A DNA stretch of 64,000 nucleotides. Origin: Jannaschia seohaensis. GTDB lineage: Bacteria > Pseudomonadota > Alphaproteobacteria > Rhodobacterales > Rhodobacteraceae. Below the pieces are notes generated by a model, which did not search any database, was not told where the DNA came from, and saw only the letters and a list, made by a program, of their open reading frames with translations. Positions 32,390 through 42,150 of the stretch are shown here, one piece after another; position 1 is the first letter of the stretch; the number at the start of each line of letters is the position of its first letter. The position numbers and the translations under genes were made by a program. The stretch lies in NCBI RefSeq assembly GCF_900116765.1, contig NZ_UETC01000009.1, forward strand, positions 62,001 to 126,000, read 5' to 3'.

Positions 32390-33076
32390 ATGGGCGAGCG
32401 GCACAGCTACGATGCGGGCGGGACAGAGATGCTGGGCTACCGCGCCCGGCCCGAGACGCCGAACGGCGCGGGAATTCTCGTGATCCCGGCTTTCTTCGGG
32501 CTTCGCGACTTCGAGATGGCGGAATGCGACCGCTACGCCGCGATGGGCTACGAGGCGCTGGGTGTCGACTATTATGGCGGCGGCTGGGTCGCCTCCGACA
32601 TGGAGGAGGCGGGCGCCGCGATGGGCAAGCTGAACTCTGACCGCGAGACGCTGCTGGTGCGCACCCGCGCGGCCCTGGCGGCGCTGGGCACGGCCCGGAC
32701 CGGCGCGGTCGGTTTCTGCTTCGGCGGCAAGGCGGTGATCGACATGGCCCGCGCGGGCGACCTTCAGGCGGGGGTCTCAATGCACGGGATCTACGACCGC
32801 CCGCCCTGGGAGACCGTGACGATGCCCCCGGTTCTGCTGTGCCATGGCTGGCTCGACCCGCTGGCAACGCCGGAACAGTTCGTCGAGATGACCAACGAGT
32901 TGGAGGCCCATTGCTCCGACTGGCACGCGCTGTGCTTCGGGGGCACGGGCCATGCGTTCACGAACCCCGCGCAGGTCTCGGACGATCCGGGCATGGGCTA
33001 TGTCGCCCGCTCGGCCGAGCGGGCGCAGGCGGCGGCGGCGGCGTTTTGCGCGGGCCATCTCACCGGCAAAGGCTAG
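32390..33076 (+). CDS. Dienelactone hydrolase family protein
   Basis: 228-residue cytoplasmic alpha/beta hydrolase. The nucleophile elbow is GFCFGGK with Cys110, typical of dienelactone hydrolases and not of Ser esterases; Asp (HGWLDPLA) and His (GGTGHAFTN) complete the triad. The classical substrate is 4-carboxymethylenebutenolide, but many members act on other esters. It is followed by an MFS gene 27 bases later. Confidence 0.9.
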   Translation: MGERHSYDAGGTEMLGYRARPETPNGAGILVIPAFFGLRDFEMAECDRYAAMGYEALGVDYYGGGWVASDMEEAGAAMGKLNSDRETLLVRTRAALAALGTARTGAVGFCFGGKAVIDMARAGDLQAGVSMHGIYDRPPWETVTMPPVLLCHGWLDPLATPEQFVEMTNELEAHCSDWHALCFGGTGHAFTNPAQVSDDPGMGYVARSAERAQAAAAAFCAGHLTGKG

Positions 33077-33103
33077 GCGGCGCATGGCCCGCCGGAGCGC
33101 GGC

Positions 33104-34255
33104 GTGAACCGCTGGGCGATCCTTGGCGTGCTCTTCGTGGCGCGCATGGCCATGGCATTCCAGTTCCAGTCGGTTGCCGCGCTCTCTCCGCTGATGCTGG
33201 AGGTCTACGGCCTGACGCTGGTCGATATCGGGCTGCTGATCGGTCTCTATCTCGCCCCCGGGATCGTGGTGGCGATCCCCGGCGGTGTGCTGGCGGCGCG
33301 GATCGGGGACAAGCGCATCGTCGGCTGGAGCCTCGTCCTGATGCTGGCGGGCGGCGCGCTGCTGGCCTGGGCCCCGGGAGACTGGGCCTTGGGCGCGGGG
33401 CGCGTGTTGGCCGGGATCGGGGGTGTGGTCGTCAATGTGGTCATGACCAAGATGGTCGTCGACTGGTTCGCGGGGCGCGAGATATCCACGGCGATGGCGG
33501 TCTTCGTCAATTCCTGGCCGGTCGGCATTGCGCTGGCGCTGGCAACGCTACCCTGGGTCGCGACGCTGGGCGGGCTCGGGGCCGCCTGGGGCACGGTGCT
33601 GGCCATCGTGGGGATCGGCTTGGTCCTGTTCGCGCTGGGCTATCGCGCACCCGCGCAGGCGGCCTCCGGGCCGACGGTCCTGGCGGTCCGCGCCTTTCCT
33701 GTCGCGCCGCTGGTCTTCGCGGGGGCGATCTGGGCGCTCTATAACGGGGCGTTGGCGATGGTCTTCGGCTTCGGCCCGGCGCTGCTGACCGAGCGGGGGC
33801 TGGACGGGCCGTCGGCCAGCGGCGCGACCAGCCTGTTCATGTTCGCGCTTTGCCTCACGGTGCCGTTGGGCGGGATCGTGGCCGACCGGCTGGGGCGGCC
33901 GGGCGCGGTCATCGCCGCCGGGCTCGCGGGCTTCGCGCTGCTGCTGCCGCTGACGGTCCTCGTGCCGCCCGGCTGGGCGGTCGCGGTACTGGTCGCCGCG
34001 GGCCTCCTGGTCGGGCTGCCCGCCGGGCCTGCGATGGGCCTGCCCGCGACCTTTCTCGCTCCCGAGGCGCGGGCCTTCGCCATGGGCGTCTTCTTCACGA
34101 TCTACTATGTCTGGATGATGGCCGCGCCGCCCTTGGCCGGGCTTCTGTCCGACGCAATCGGATCGGCCGGCGCGGCGATGGGATTCGGGGTGGTGATGTG
34201 CCTGGCCGCACTGGCCTGCCTGGCGGCGTTTTTCGCCCGGCCCCGGGCGGGTTGA
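33104..34255 (+). CDS. MFS transporter
   Basis: 383-residue membrane protein with about twelve helices. The start is GTG at 33104 with GGAG upstream. The motif GVLAARIGDKRIVGWSL after helix 2 corresponds to the MFS loop 2-3 signature, and IVADRLGRPGAVIAAGLAG to the repeat in the second half. It resembles the CynX/NimT-like group in layout, which would suggest anion or drug efflux; the substrate is not determinable from sequence. Confidence 0.85.
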   Translation: MNRWAILGVLFVARMAMAFQFQSVAALSPLMLEVYGLTLVDIGLLIGLYLAPGIVVAIPGGVLAARIGDKRIVGWSLVLMLAGGALLAWAPGDWALGAGRVLAGIGGVVVNVVMTKMVVDWFAGREISTAMAVFVNSWPVGIALALATLPWVATLGGLGAAWGTVLAIVGIGLVLFALGYRAPAQAASGPTVLAVRAFPVAPLVFAGAIWALYNGALAMVFGFGPALLTERGLDGPSASGATSLFMFALCLTVPLGGIVADRLGRPGAVIAAGLAGFALLLPLTVLVPPGWAVAVLVAAGLLVGLPAGPAMGLPATFLAPEARAFAMGVFFTIYYVWMMAAPPLAGLLSDAIGSAGAAMGFGVVMCLAALACLAAFFARPRAG

Positions 34256-34260
34256 AGGCA

Positions 34261-34291
34261 GGCCCGCGGCGGGTCCGTCGGAAATTTTTTC
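34261..34291 (+). terminator. Terminator after the MFS gene
   Basis: A short G/C stem (GGCCC with GGGTCC, one bulge) followed within a few bases by GGAAATTTTTT. It lies 6 bases after the MFS stop. Confidence 0.4.
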
Positions 34292-34423
34292 CAGGGCGTT
34301 CATGAACCCAGTCCGGCTTGACGGTTGTCAAAGGGTGTCCCCGGTCAGGCGTTACGGTGACGTATAAGGGATGGCTGGTTTGATGGCTGTCCCGAACCAC
34401 TGGAACCAGCACTGGAGAGAAAG

Positions 34424-34951
34424 ATGAAGACCGCGCTGTACCTGTCCGCCGCAATGGCAGTCGCCCTGACCCAAGGGGCGTTCGCGCAGACCCTGGAGGA
34501 GATCGAACGCTCCACTGCCGAGCAGATTGCCGGGCATCTCGGCGTCGAGCCCGACGCCTACACGCTGTCTGAGCTGACGCGGCTCAACTGCCTCGTGGAA
34601 TCCGCGTCCACCGAAGCGGAGCGCCAGCGGCTTCTCAGCGACCCGCTCAGCATGGAGCCGACGGTGGATACCGGAACCACCCAGGGCGACGAGCAAATTG
34701 CCGCGAGCCTGGGCGTCAATGCGGGAGACTACACCACCAGCCAGCTCGCGCTGCTCAAGACGCTTTCGGAGGATGACTCCTGCAACGTCGGCGACATCGA
34801 GGCCTTTGCGGCTGGAGGCGAGCAAGTCACGGTTGGTTCGGCGCGGGCGAAGCTTCAGCTCGCCACCTCCCTGGGTGTCGACCCGAGTGAGCACACGCTT
34901 GCTGAACTCGTGAAGATGCGCTTCGACACCGAGCGGCACGAGAACAACTGA
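34424..34951 (+). CDS. Exported three-repeat protein, family unknown
   Basis: 175-residue precursor with signal peptide MKTALYLSAAMAVALTQGAFAQ. The mature chain contains three copies of a unit of about 25 residues: IAGHLGVEPDAYTLSELTRL, IAASLGVNAGDYTTSQLALL and LATSLGVDPSEHTLAELVKM. The consensus is hydrophobic-A-x-x-LGV-4 residues-(Y/H)T-x-x-(E/Q)L. Two Cys residues (LNCLVE and DDSCNVG) could form a disulfide. Upstream lies the inverted repeat TTGAC-GGTT-GTCAA (34318-34331), a possible operator, and AGAGAAAG as ribosome-binding site. Function unknown. Confidence 0.75.
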   Translation: MKTALYLSAAMAVALTQGAFAQTLEEIERSTAEQIAGHLGVEPDAYTLSELTRLNCLVESASTEAERQRLLSDPLSMEPTVDTGTTQGDEQIAASLGVNAGDYTTSQLALLKTLSEDDSCNVGDIEAFAAGGEQVTVGSARAKLQLATSLGVDPSEHTLAELVKMRFDTERHENN

Positions 34952-34959
34952 ACCCAGCC

Positions 34960-34978
34960 GCGCCGGCCCTGCCGGCGC
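34960..34978 (+). terminator. Stem-loop after the three-repeat protein gene
   Basis: A perfect 8-bp stem GCGCCGGC / GCCGGCGC with a 3-base loop, 9 bases after the stop. It lacks a T run, so termination is uncertain. A second stem (35078-35094) lies in the rpsA leader. Confidence 0.45.
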
Positions 34979-35179
34979 GCCGAACCGGGAGGAGGGCGCG
35001 CGTGCTGCCCTCTTCCCCTTGCGCTCGAACGGCCAATATCCTAGGCAGCGCGCGTCACCTGACAAGCTAGAGGCAAAGGGCGCCCAGGCGCCCCTCTGCT
35101 CGTTTCAGACCAACGTCAAGACCGGCGGAGACAACCGCACGGCCAGTCAAATCGCAACGAATAGGATACCCACAGCCAC

Positions 35180-36859
35180 ATGGCTCAGAACGCGACCATG
35201 GAGGAGTTCGAGGCCCTCCTGAACGAAAGCCTCGAAATCGACACGCCCACCGAGGGCAGCGTCGTCAAGGGCAAGGTCATCGCCATCGAGGCGGGCCAAG
35301 CCATCATCGATGTCGGCTACAAGATGGAAGGCCGCGTCGATCTCAAGGAATTCGCCAATCCCGGCGAGGCTCCCGAACTGGAAGTCGGCGACGAAGTCGA
35401 AGTCTACCTCCGCAACGTCGAGAACGCCCGCGGCGAAGCCGTCATCTCCCGCGAGATGGCCCGTCGCGAAGCCGCCTGGGACCGCCTGGAGGAAGCCTAC
35501 GGCAAGGAAGAGCGCGTCGAGGGCGCGATCTTCGGCCGCGTCAAGGGCGGCTTCACCGTCGATCTGGGCGGCGCGGTCGCGTTCCTGCCCGGCTCGCAGG
35601 TCGATGTCCGCCCGGTGCGTGACGCCGGCCCGCTGATGGGCCTCAAGCAGCCCTTCCAGATTCTCAAGATGGATCGCCGCCGCGGCAACATCGTCGTCTC
35701 GCGCCGCGCCATCCTGGAAGAGTCCCGCGCCGAGCAGCGCGCCGAGGTCATCGGCAACCTGGCCGAGGGCCAGAATGTCGATGGCGTGGTCAAGAACATC
35801 ACCGAGTACGGCGCCTTCGTCGACCTGGGTGGCGTCGACGGCCTGCTGCACGTGACCGACATGGCCTGGCGCCGCGTCAACGACCCGCGCGAGATCCTGT
35901 CGATCGGCGAGACTGTCAAGGTCCAGGTCATCAAGATCAACAAGGAGACCCACCGCATCTCCCTGGGCATGAAGCAGCTCCAGGAAGATCCTTGGGATAC
36001 CGTGATCGCCAAGTATCCGCTGGATTCGGTGCATACCGGCCGCGTCACCAACATCACCGATTACGGCGCCTTCGTGGAGCTGGAGCCGGGGGTCGAAGGT
36101 CTGGTGCACGTCTCCGAAATGTCCTGGACCAAGAAGAACGTCCATCCGGGCAAGATCGTCTCCACCTCGCAAGAGGTCGAGGTCATGGTCCTGGAGATCG
36201 ACACCGCCAAGCGCCGCGTCTCGCTCGGCCTCAAGCAGACCATGCGCAACCCCTGGGAAGTCTTTGCCGAGACCCATCCCGAGGGCACGCTGGTCGAGGG
36301 CGAGGTCAAGAACATCACCGAGTTCGGCCTGTTCGTCGGCCTGCCCGGCGATATCGACGGCATGGTCCACCTCTCCGACCTGACCTGGGAAGGCCGGGGC
36401 GAGGATGTCATCGGCGACTACCGCAAGGGCGACATCGTCCAGGCCGTCGTCTCCGAGGTCGATATCGAGAAGGAGCGCATCTCGCTCTCGATCAAGGCGG
36501 CCGGCGGCGATCCCTATGCCGAGGCGATCGGCGGCGTGAAGCGCGGCTCGATCATCACCGTCACGGTGACCAAGATCGAGGATGGCGGCATCGAAGTGGA
36601 ATATGAGGGCATGAAGTCCTTCATCCGCCGCTCCGACCTGGCCCGCGACCGCGCCGACCAGCGGCCCGAGCGCTTCCAGCCGGGTGACAAGATCGACGTG
36701 CGCGTGACCAACGTCAACTCCAAGGACCGCCGTCTGGGCCTCTCGATCAAGGCGCGCGAGATCGCCGAGGAGAAGGAAGCCGTCGAGCAATACGGGTCGT
36801 CCGACTCGGGTGCCTCGCTGGGCGACATCCTGGGCGCCGCGCTCAAAGGCGACGACTGA
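35180..36859 (+). CDS. rpsA: 30S ribosomal protein S1
   Basis: Ribosomal mRNA-binding protein, 559 residues with six S1 (OB-fold) repeats. The repeat signature (I/F)G(R/A)..F(V).L.G.V.GLVHVSDM is visible several times, for example ITEYGAFVDLGGVDGLLHVT, ITDYGAFVELEPGVEGLVHV and ITEFGLFVGLPGDIDGMVHL. The ATG at 35180 follows the long leader from 34979. A clear terminator follows. The cmk partner lies 3.8 kb upstream. Confidence 0.98.
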   Translation: MAQNATMEEFEALLNESLEIDTPTEGSVVKGKVIAIEAGQAIIDVGYKMEGRVDLKEFANPGEAPELEVGDEVEVYLRNVENARGEAVISREMARREAAWDRLEEAYGKEERVEGAIFGRVKGGFTVDLGGAVAFLPGSQVDVRPVRDAGPLMGLKQPFQILKMDRRRGNIVVSRRAILEESRAEQRAEVIGNLAEGQNVDGVVKNITEYGAFVDLGGVDGLLHVTDMAWRRVNDPREILSIGETVKVQVIKINKETHRISLGMKQLQEDPWDTVIAKYPLDSVHTGRVTNITDYGAFVELEPGVEGLVHVSEMSWTKKNVHPGKIVSTSQEVEVMVLEIDTAKRRVSLGLKQTMRNPWEVFAETHPEGTLVEGEVKNITEFGLFVGLPGDIDGMVHLSDLTWEGRGEDVIGDYRKGDIVQAVVSEVDIEKERISLSIKAAGGDPYAEAIGGVKRGSIITVTVTKIEDGGIEVEYEGMKSFIRRSDLARDRADQRPERFQPGDKIDVRVTNVNSKDRRLGLSIKAREIAEEKEAVEQYGSSDSGASLGDILGAALKGDD

Positions 36860-36881
36860 GCGCTGGCCGAATTGCAATTGG

Positions 36882-36908
36882 AAAGGGCCCCCACGTGGGG
36901 CCCTTTTT
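36882..36908 (+). terminator. Rho-independent terminator of rpsA
   Basis: AAAGGGCCCC pairs with GGGGCCCTTT around a 5-base loop and is followed by further T residues: a textbook intrinsic terminator 23 bases after the rpsA stop. Confidence 0.9.
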
Positions 36909-37172
36909 CGTGACGGGCTGGGCGCAGACCACCGGAAGGCGGGTTTGCGCGAATCGCCAAGCCGCATCCGGGGCGGGACGGGGGTGAGACCTCGCGTCGC
37001 AGGGCCGACTTGCAACTTAAGGTTGATTTAACGGTCGGTTGCCCGCTTTTTTTGTCCTAATAGAAGCTGTTCCAACCTTTCCTGAACCCACGGAATAGGG
37101 GTATAGAACAATAGCCTGCATCGATCACAAAGCCGTTAGAGCGGCGCTCACAGCAGCGGGGGAAGGGCGAAC
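36909..37172 (+). promoter_or_regulatory. ihfB upstream region
   Basis: A comparatively A+T-rich stretch (GGTTGATTTAACGG, CTTTTTTTGTCCTAATAG, GGGGTATAGAACAATAG) before ihfB. TATAGA at 37102-37107 is a plausible -10 box, though no good -35 lies at the right distance. The T-rich tracts could be bent DNA or IHF sites for autoregulation. No gene is seen in it. Confidence 0.4.
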
Positions 37173-37457
37173 ATGATCCGTTCGGAGCTGATCCAGAAGG
37201 TCTCAGAGGAAAACCCGCACCTGTACCAACGAGACGTCGAACGGATCGTGAGCACCATCTTCGACGAGATCGTCGAGGCGCTTGCCAATGGCGACCGGGT
37301 CGAGCTGCGGGGTTTCGGTGCTTTTTCGGTCAAACATCGCGATGCCCGGACCGGGCGCAACCCACGCACCGGCGAAGCCGTCGAGGTCGAAGAAAAGCAT
37401 GTTCCGTTCTTCAAGGCCGGAAAGCTTTTGCGCGACCGGCTCAACGACAAGGCGTGA
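37173..37457 (+). CDS. ihfB: Integration host factor subunit beta
   Basis: 94-residue DNA-bending protein of the HU/IHF family: [40 protein letters not shown], then the conserved arm [31 protein letters not shown] and [15 protein letters not shown]. It pairs with IhfA. A GGGGGAAGGGCGAAC stretch provides the ribosome-binding site. Order rpsA-ihfB-lapA-trpF is as in relatives. Confidence 0.97.
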   Translation: MIRSELIQKVSEENPHLYQRDVERIVSTIFDEIVEALANGDRVELRGFGAFSVKHRDARTGRNPRTGEAVEVEEKHVPFFKAGKLLRDRLNDKA

Positions 37458-37518
37458 GCCCGGCGCGCGCTGCCATGGCGTCTGGACAGTCGCCTGAGAC
37501 GGGGCTAGGTCGAGACCC

Positions 37519-37869
37519 ATGACCTTCATCAGATACGTTTTCCTCGGTCTGCTCGGCCTCGTCCTCGTCACGCTGATGTTGGCGAACCGTGAGATGGTGT
37601 CGTTGCGGCTCATTCCCGATGAGCTCGGCATTCCCCCTCTGGTCGAGGGCGGGATTTCAATGCCGCTCTTTCTCGTGATCTTCCTGGCGATCGCTCTGGG
37701 CTTGCTGATCGGCTTCACCTGGGAATGGATGCGCGAGCATAAGCATCGGGCCGAGGCCCGCTCTCAGCGCGCTGCGAAGGAGCGTCTCGAGAAGGAGCTG
37801 GCCAAGACGAAGGCGCGCGCCGAGCCGGAGGACGACATCCTCGCCCTCGTCGAGCGCAAGCGCGCCTGA
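37519..37869 (+). CDS. LapA-like (DUF1049) membrane protein
   Basis: 116-residue inner-membrane protein with two helices (residues 4-23 and 49-69) and a charged C-terminal coiled-coil tail ([19 protein letters not shown]). [12 protein letters not shown] between the helices is the usual DUF1049/LapA pattern. E. coli LapA works in lipopolysaccharide assembly control. It ends 4 bases before trpF. Confidence 0.85.
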   Translation: MTFIRYVFLGLLGLVLVTLMLANREMVSLRLIPDELGIPPLVEGGISMPLFLVIFLAIALGLLIGFTWEWMREHKHRAEARSQRAAKERLEKELAKTKARAEPEDDILALVERKRA

Positions 37870-37873
37870 GCCC

Positions 37874-38530
<657 letters not shown>

Positions 38531-38536
38531 GCCGCG

Positions 38537-39589
38537 ATGCGTACGCTCATCCTCCATCTCGGTATGAACAAGGCGGGGTCGTCCACCTTGCAGGCCGCGC
38601 TGCAAGGGACGGAGACCGCTACGCTCCGCTACCCGGATCTGGGCGGCACCGGGCACGCCCATGCGTTAGTCATGGCCTATATGGAGGGCACGCCGCCGCG
38701 CTTCGGCCCCATGCCTGGCGGGCGTGAGGCAACGCGCGTGGCCGCCCGCGAGCGGATCGTCGCCGCCTATGAGGCGGACGACCGAGATGTGCTGCTGAGT
38801 TCGGAATATCTCTCGATCTTCCGGGATCCGGCGGAAATCGAGGCGCTACTGGCCGATGCGCGTCCGCGCTTCGACCGCATCCGCGCGCTCGCCTATCTGC
38901 GGGAGCCGCAGGCCTACATGACCAGCACGCTGCAACAGGCCGCGCGGCATAATGACGTCCCCGACGACCCGTTCGAGCGCATGTATCCCCGCTACCGCCC
39001 CCGCTTCCACCCCTGGATGAAGGCGCTCGGCAAGGAGGCGCTGGACTTGGTTTGCTTCGACCGGGCGGCCTTTGCGCAGGGTGACCTGCTGGTGGATTTC
39101 GCCCAACGGGTCGGGCTGCCCGAAGGGACGCTCCGCGCCGCCCGCCCGGTCAACGAATCCCTGACCGCCGAGGCGGTCGCCGTGCTGCTTTGCCGTCATC
39201 GCGCGCGGGCCGGACGCGCGCCCGGGCGAGGCCATGGCGAGCTGCTCCAGGCGCTCGCCGGGTTCGGAGAGACCCGCCTGGCGTTCGTCCCGGCTCTGCT
39301 GGACAAGACCATCGCGACCCGCGCGAGGGACGTGGCCTGGGCGGAGGTGCATATGGGACGCGCCTTTCCCCCACCTCCCGCCGATCGGGGCCGGAGCTGG
39401 CCGGACGTCCCCGCCTTGCGCGCCTATGGCGAAACGCTGGCCGAGCCGCTCTTGGCATGGCAACGCCGCACCGTCCCGGATGCGCGCCCGCCGACCGACA
39501 CCGTTCCCGACATCATCGACGCCATGGCCCACGCCCTGGCCCCGCGCCGCGGCCCCCTGTCGCTTGTCCGCCGGGTGCTGGGCCGCTAG
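38537..39589 (+). CDS. Sulfotransferase-like protein
   Basis: 350-residue protein whose opening LILHLGMNKAGSSTLQAAL matches the PAPS 5'-phosphosulfate loop of sulfotransferase-like P-loop proteins (usual HxGxHKTGSSSLQ). A second region, RIRALAYLREPQAYMTSTLQQ, fits the 3'-phosphate site (R.P...S). The acceptor, possibly a cell-surface glycan, is unknown. It sits between trpF (6 bases before) and trpB (33 bases after), so it is probably transcribed with the trp genes although it has no obvious place in tryptophan synthesis. Confidence 0.8.
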   Translation: MRTLILHLGMNKAGSSTLQAALQGTETATLRYPDLGGTGHAHALVMAYMEGTPPRFGPMPGGREATRVAARERIVAAYEADDRDVLLSSEYLSIFRDPAEIEALLADARPRFDRIRALAYLREPQAYMTSTLQQAARHNDVPDDPFERMYPRYRPRFHPWMKALGKEALDLVCFDRAAFAQGDLLVDFAQRVGLPEGTLRAARPVNESLTAEAVAVLLCRHRARAGRAPGRGHGELLQALAGFGETRLAFVPALLDKTIATRARDVAWAEVHMGRAFPPPPADRGRSWPDVPALRAYGETLAEPLLAWQRRTVPDARPPTDTVPDIIDAMAHALAPRRGPLSLVRRVLGR

Positions 39590-39622
39590 CAAGGCCGGGA
39601 CCCGAGACCAGAGGCCAGGCCC

Positions 39623-40855
39623 ATGCCAGACGATCTTCTCAACAGCTTCAAAACCGGCCCCGACGAGAACGGGCGCTTCGGCGATTTCGGCGGGCGGTTC
39701 GTCTCCGAAACGCTGATGCCGCTGATCCTGGAGCTGGAGCGGCAATACGAGCACGCCAAGACCGACGAGAGCTTCTGGGCGGAGATGCACGATCTCTGGA
39801 CCCATTATGTCGGTCGGCCCTCGCCCCTCTACTTCGCCGAGCGGCTGACCGAGCGACTGGGCGGCGCCAAGATCTATCTCAAGCGCGACGAGCTGAACCA
39901 CACCGGCGCGCATAAGATCAACAACGTGCTAGGCCAGATCATCCTGGCGCGGCGCATGGGCAAAAGCCGCATCATCGCCGAGACCGGGGCGGGCCAGCAC
40001 GGCGTCGCCACCGCGACGGTCTGCGCCAAGTTCGGCCTGAAATGCGTGGTCTATATGGGCGCCCATGACGTGGAGCGGCAGTCGCCCAACGTCTTCCGCA
40101 TGAAGCTGCTCGGCGCGGAGGTCGTGCCCGTGACCTCGGGGCGCGGAACGCTGAAGGACGCGATGAACGACGCACTGCGGGACTGGGTGACGAATGTCGA
40201 CGAGACGTTCTACTGCATCGGCACCGTCGCCGGGCCGCATCCCTATCCGGCCATGGTCCGCGATTTCCAGGCGATCATCGGCAAGGAAGCCAAAGAGCAG
40301 ATGCTGGCCGCCGAGGGGCGCCTGCCCGACACGATCATCGCCGCCATCGGCGGGGGGTCGAATGCGATGGGCCTGTTCTACCCGTTCCTCGACGACAAGG
40401 AGGTTTCGATCATCGGGGTCGAGGCCGGCGGCAAGGGCGTGAACGAGAAAATGGAGCATTGCGCCTCGCTGACCGGCGGGCGGCCCGGCGTGCTCCATGG
40501 AAACCGGACCTACCTTTTGCAGGATGCGGATGGGCAGATCCTGGAGGGGCACTCGATTTCGGCGGGGCTCGATTATCCGGGGATCGGGCCGGAGCATTCC
40601 TGGCTGCACGATATCGGGCGGGCTCAATACGTATCGATCACGGACGTGGAAGCCTTGGAGGCGTTCAAGCTCTGTTGCGAGATGGAGGGCATCATCCCCG
40701 CGCTGGAGCCGTCCCACGCGCTCGCTCATGTGATGAAGATCGCGCCGGAGCTGCCCGCCGATCACATCATCTGCATGAATATGTGCGGCCGGGGCGACAA
40801 GGATATCTTCACCGTGGCTCGCGCCCTGGGCTGGGAGATGGGCGAGGTTCAGTGA
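39623..40855 (+). CDS. trpB: Tryptophan synthase beta subunit
   Basis: PLP enzyme joining indole and serine to tryptophan. The 410-residue protein has [20 protein letters not shown], the PLP lysine in [11 protein letters not shown] (Lys98), [13 protein letters not shown], the phosphate-binding [16 protein letters not shown] and [20 protein letters not shown]. Length and all motifs are normal (TrpB1 type). trpA is not in the 3' neighbourhood; the gene is followed by unrelated sequence. Confidence 0.98.
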   Translation: MPDDLLNSFKTGPDENGRFGDFGGRFVSETLMPLILELERQYEHAKTDESFWAEMHDLWTHYVGRPSPLYFAERLTERLGGAKIYLKRDELNHTGAHKINNVLGQIILARRMGKSRIIAETGAGQHGVATATVCAKFGLKCVVYMGAHDVERQSPNVFRMKLLGAEVVPVTSGRGTLKDAMNDALRDWVTNVDETFYCIGTVAGPHPYPAMVRDFQAIIGKEAKEQMLAAEGRLPDTIIAAIGGGSNAMGLFYPFLDDKEVSIIGVEAGGKGVNEKMEHCASLTGGRPGVLHGNRTYLLQDADGQILEGHSISAGLDYPGIGPEHSWLHDIGRAQYVSITDVEALEAFKLCCEMEGIIPALEPSHALAHVMKIAPELPADHIICMNMCGRGDKDIFTVARALGWEMGEVQ

Positions 40856-41157
40856 GCCCGCCCGCGTGGTCCCCGCGCCGCGCATCCCTCGCTCCGCGCC
40901 CGGTTCGGCCCCCCGGCGGCGAGCGGCACCAATTGTCCAAGGCCATGCGTCGGAAGCGATGGGCGGCGCCGGATTTGAGCGCGGCCGGTGGGCTGGGCCC
41001 CGCGCTGAGACGCTCCCGATTGCCGTAAACTTCGGTTTAGGCCCTTCGGTCTGGGGTTTGCGGGACCCGGCGCAAACCCTCGGCCCATAGTGGCGGGGTG
41101 CGGGAACGCTCCATGCCCATCATACGGCACTTCGCCGCGCAACCGATGGAGCATCCC
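40856..41157 (+). other. Spacer with hairpin after trpB
   Basis: A 302-base gap. A 9-bp stem GGGTTTGCG / CGCAAACCC (41054-41062 with 41071-41079, 8-base loop) lies about 80 bases before the PepSY-like gene. It may be a terminator for upstream transcription or a leader structure. Nothing codable was recognised. Confidence 0.5.
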
Positions 41158-41700
41158 ATGACCAAATCCCTGACCCTTTCCGCTCTGGCCGCGCTCTGCC
41201 TGGCCCCTGCGGCTGTTGGGGCGCAGACGACGACCGATCTTCTGGTCGAACGTCTGCGCTCCGACGGCTATACGTGGATCGAGATCAAGAACGGACCGAA
41301 CCAGACGAAGGTCGAGGCGGTGCGGGGCACCGAGGAACTGGAGTTCGTCTACGACAACGTGACCGGCGCGATCCTGGAGGAAGAGCGCGGGCGCGCCGAT
41401 GCGGAGGAAGTGGGGCGCCAGGGCCTGGAGGTCGGGCGCCGGGATCGCGACTTCGTGGACGTGGCGGAGGCGCGGCAGGCGCGCGACGACGATGATGACG
41501 GGGATCGCGGCCGGGGCCGCGGTCGCGATGATGATGACGACGACGACGACGACCGGGGCCGGGACCGAGATCGCGACGACGATCATGGGCGTGGCGATGA
41601 TCGGGACGATGACGACGACCACGATGAAGACGACGATGATGAAGATGAAGATGACGATGATGAAGACGACGATGACGACGAGGATGATCGGGACGATTGA
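41158..41700 (+). CDS. Exported PepSY-like protein with polyaspartate tail (1)
   Basis: 180-residue precursor: signal peptide MTKSLTLSALAALCLAPAAVGAQ, a PepSY-like domain of about 65 residues (TTDLLVERLRSDGYTWIEIK, VEAVRGTEELEFVYDNVTG, ILEEERGRA), then about 75 residues made almost wholly of Asp with Arg, Gly, Glu and His, including runs of nine Asp. The tail is extremely acidic and should bind divalent cations such as Ca2+ in the periplasm or outside. The ATG at 41158 follows GGAG. A paralogue follows after 21 bases. Confidence 0.8.
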   Translation: MTKSLTLSALAALCLAPAAVGAQTTTDLLVERLRSDGYTWIEIKNGPNQTKVEAVRGTEELEFVYDNVTGAILEEERGRADAEEVGRQGLEVGRRDRDFVDVAEARQARDDDDDGDRGRGRGRDDDDDDDDDRGRDRDRDDDHGRGDDRDDDDDHDEDDDDEDEDDDDEDDDDDEDDRDD

Positions 41701-41721
41701 TCGCGGGCGGGCGGGTTCGGC

Positions 41722-42117
41722 ATGCGACGCTTGACCCGAGCGGCCTCGGCCCTCGCCCTTTGCCTCTGTTTGCCCACCGCCGTGGCGGCCGATGCGACTC
41801 AGGACATCATCGGGAGACTTCAGGCCGAAGGCTTCGAGCAGATCAGGATCAGTCGGACATTCCTGGGCCGGACGCGAATCGTCGCGTCCGGCCCCTCTGG
41901 CGAACGGGAGATCGTGCTCAACACGCGGAGCGGCGAAGTCCTCCGCGACTATTTCGATGAAGACGACGACGACCGCGGCGGCAGGGGAGGTCGTGACGAC
42001 GATGACGACGATCGCCACAGCAGCGGCAGCGGCTCCGGCCGTGAAGACGACGATGATGACGACGACGATGACGATGACGACGACGATGACGATAACGACG
42101 ATGACGATGACGATTGA
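41722..42117 (+). CDS. Exported PepSY-like protein with polyaspartate tail (2)
   Basis: 131-residue precursor with the same plan as its upstream paralogue: signal peptide MRRLTRAASALALCLCLPTAVAA, a PepSY-like domain (DIIGRLQAEGFEQIRISRTF, RIVASGPSGEREIVLNTRSG, EVLRDYFDED), then an Asp tail with one run of sixteen Asp, interrupted by a short Ser/Gly linker. The domain pattern GFExIxxxxxxxGxxxIxAxxxxxExE-NxxTGEVL is that of bacterial PepSY-like modules. A membrane-bound LuxR-type regulator follows 33 bases downstream. Confidence 0.8.
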   Translation: MRRLTRAASALALCLCLPTAVAADATQDIIGRLQAEGFEQIRISRTFLGRTRIVASGPSGEREIVLNTRSGEVLRDYFDEDDDDRGGRGGRDDDDDDRHSSGSGSGREDDDDDDDDDDDDDDDDNDDDDDD

Positions 42118-42150
42118 GTTCGCCGCGCGACGGCGCGGCCTCCGCGTCTG

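Noticed and set aside
35147-37015. 622-codon minus-strand frame across rpsA
   Set aside because: Antisense shadow of ribosomal protein S1; Asp/Leu/Gly-rich with no family.
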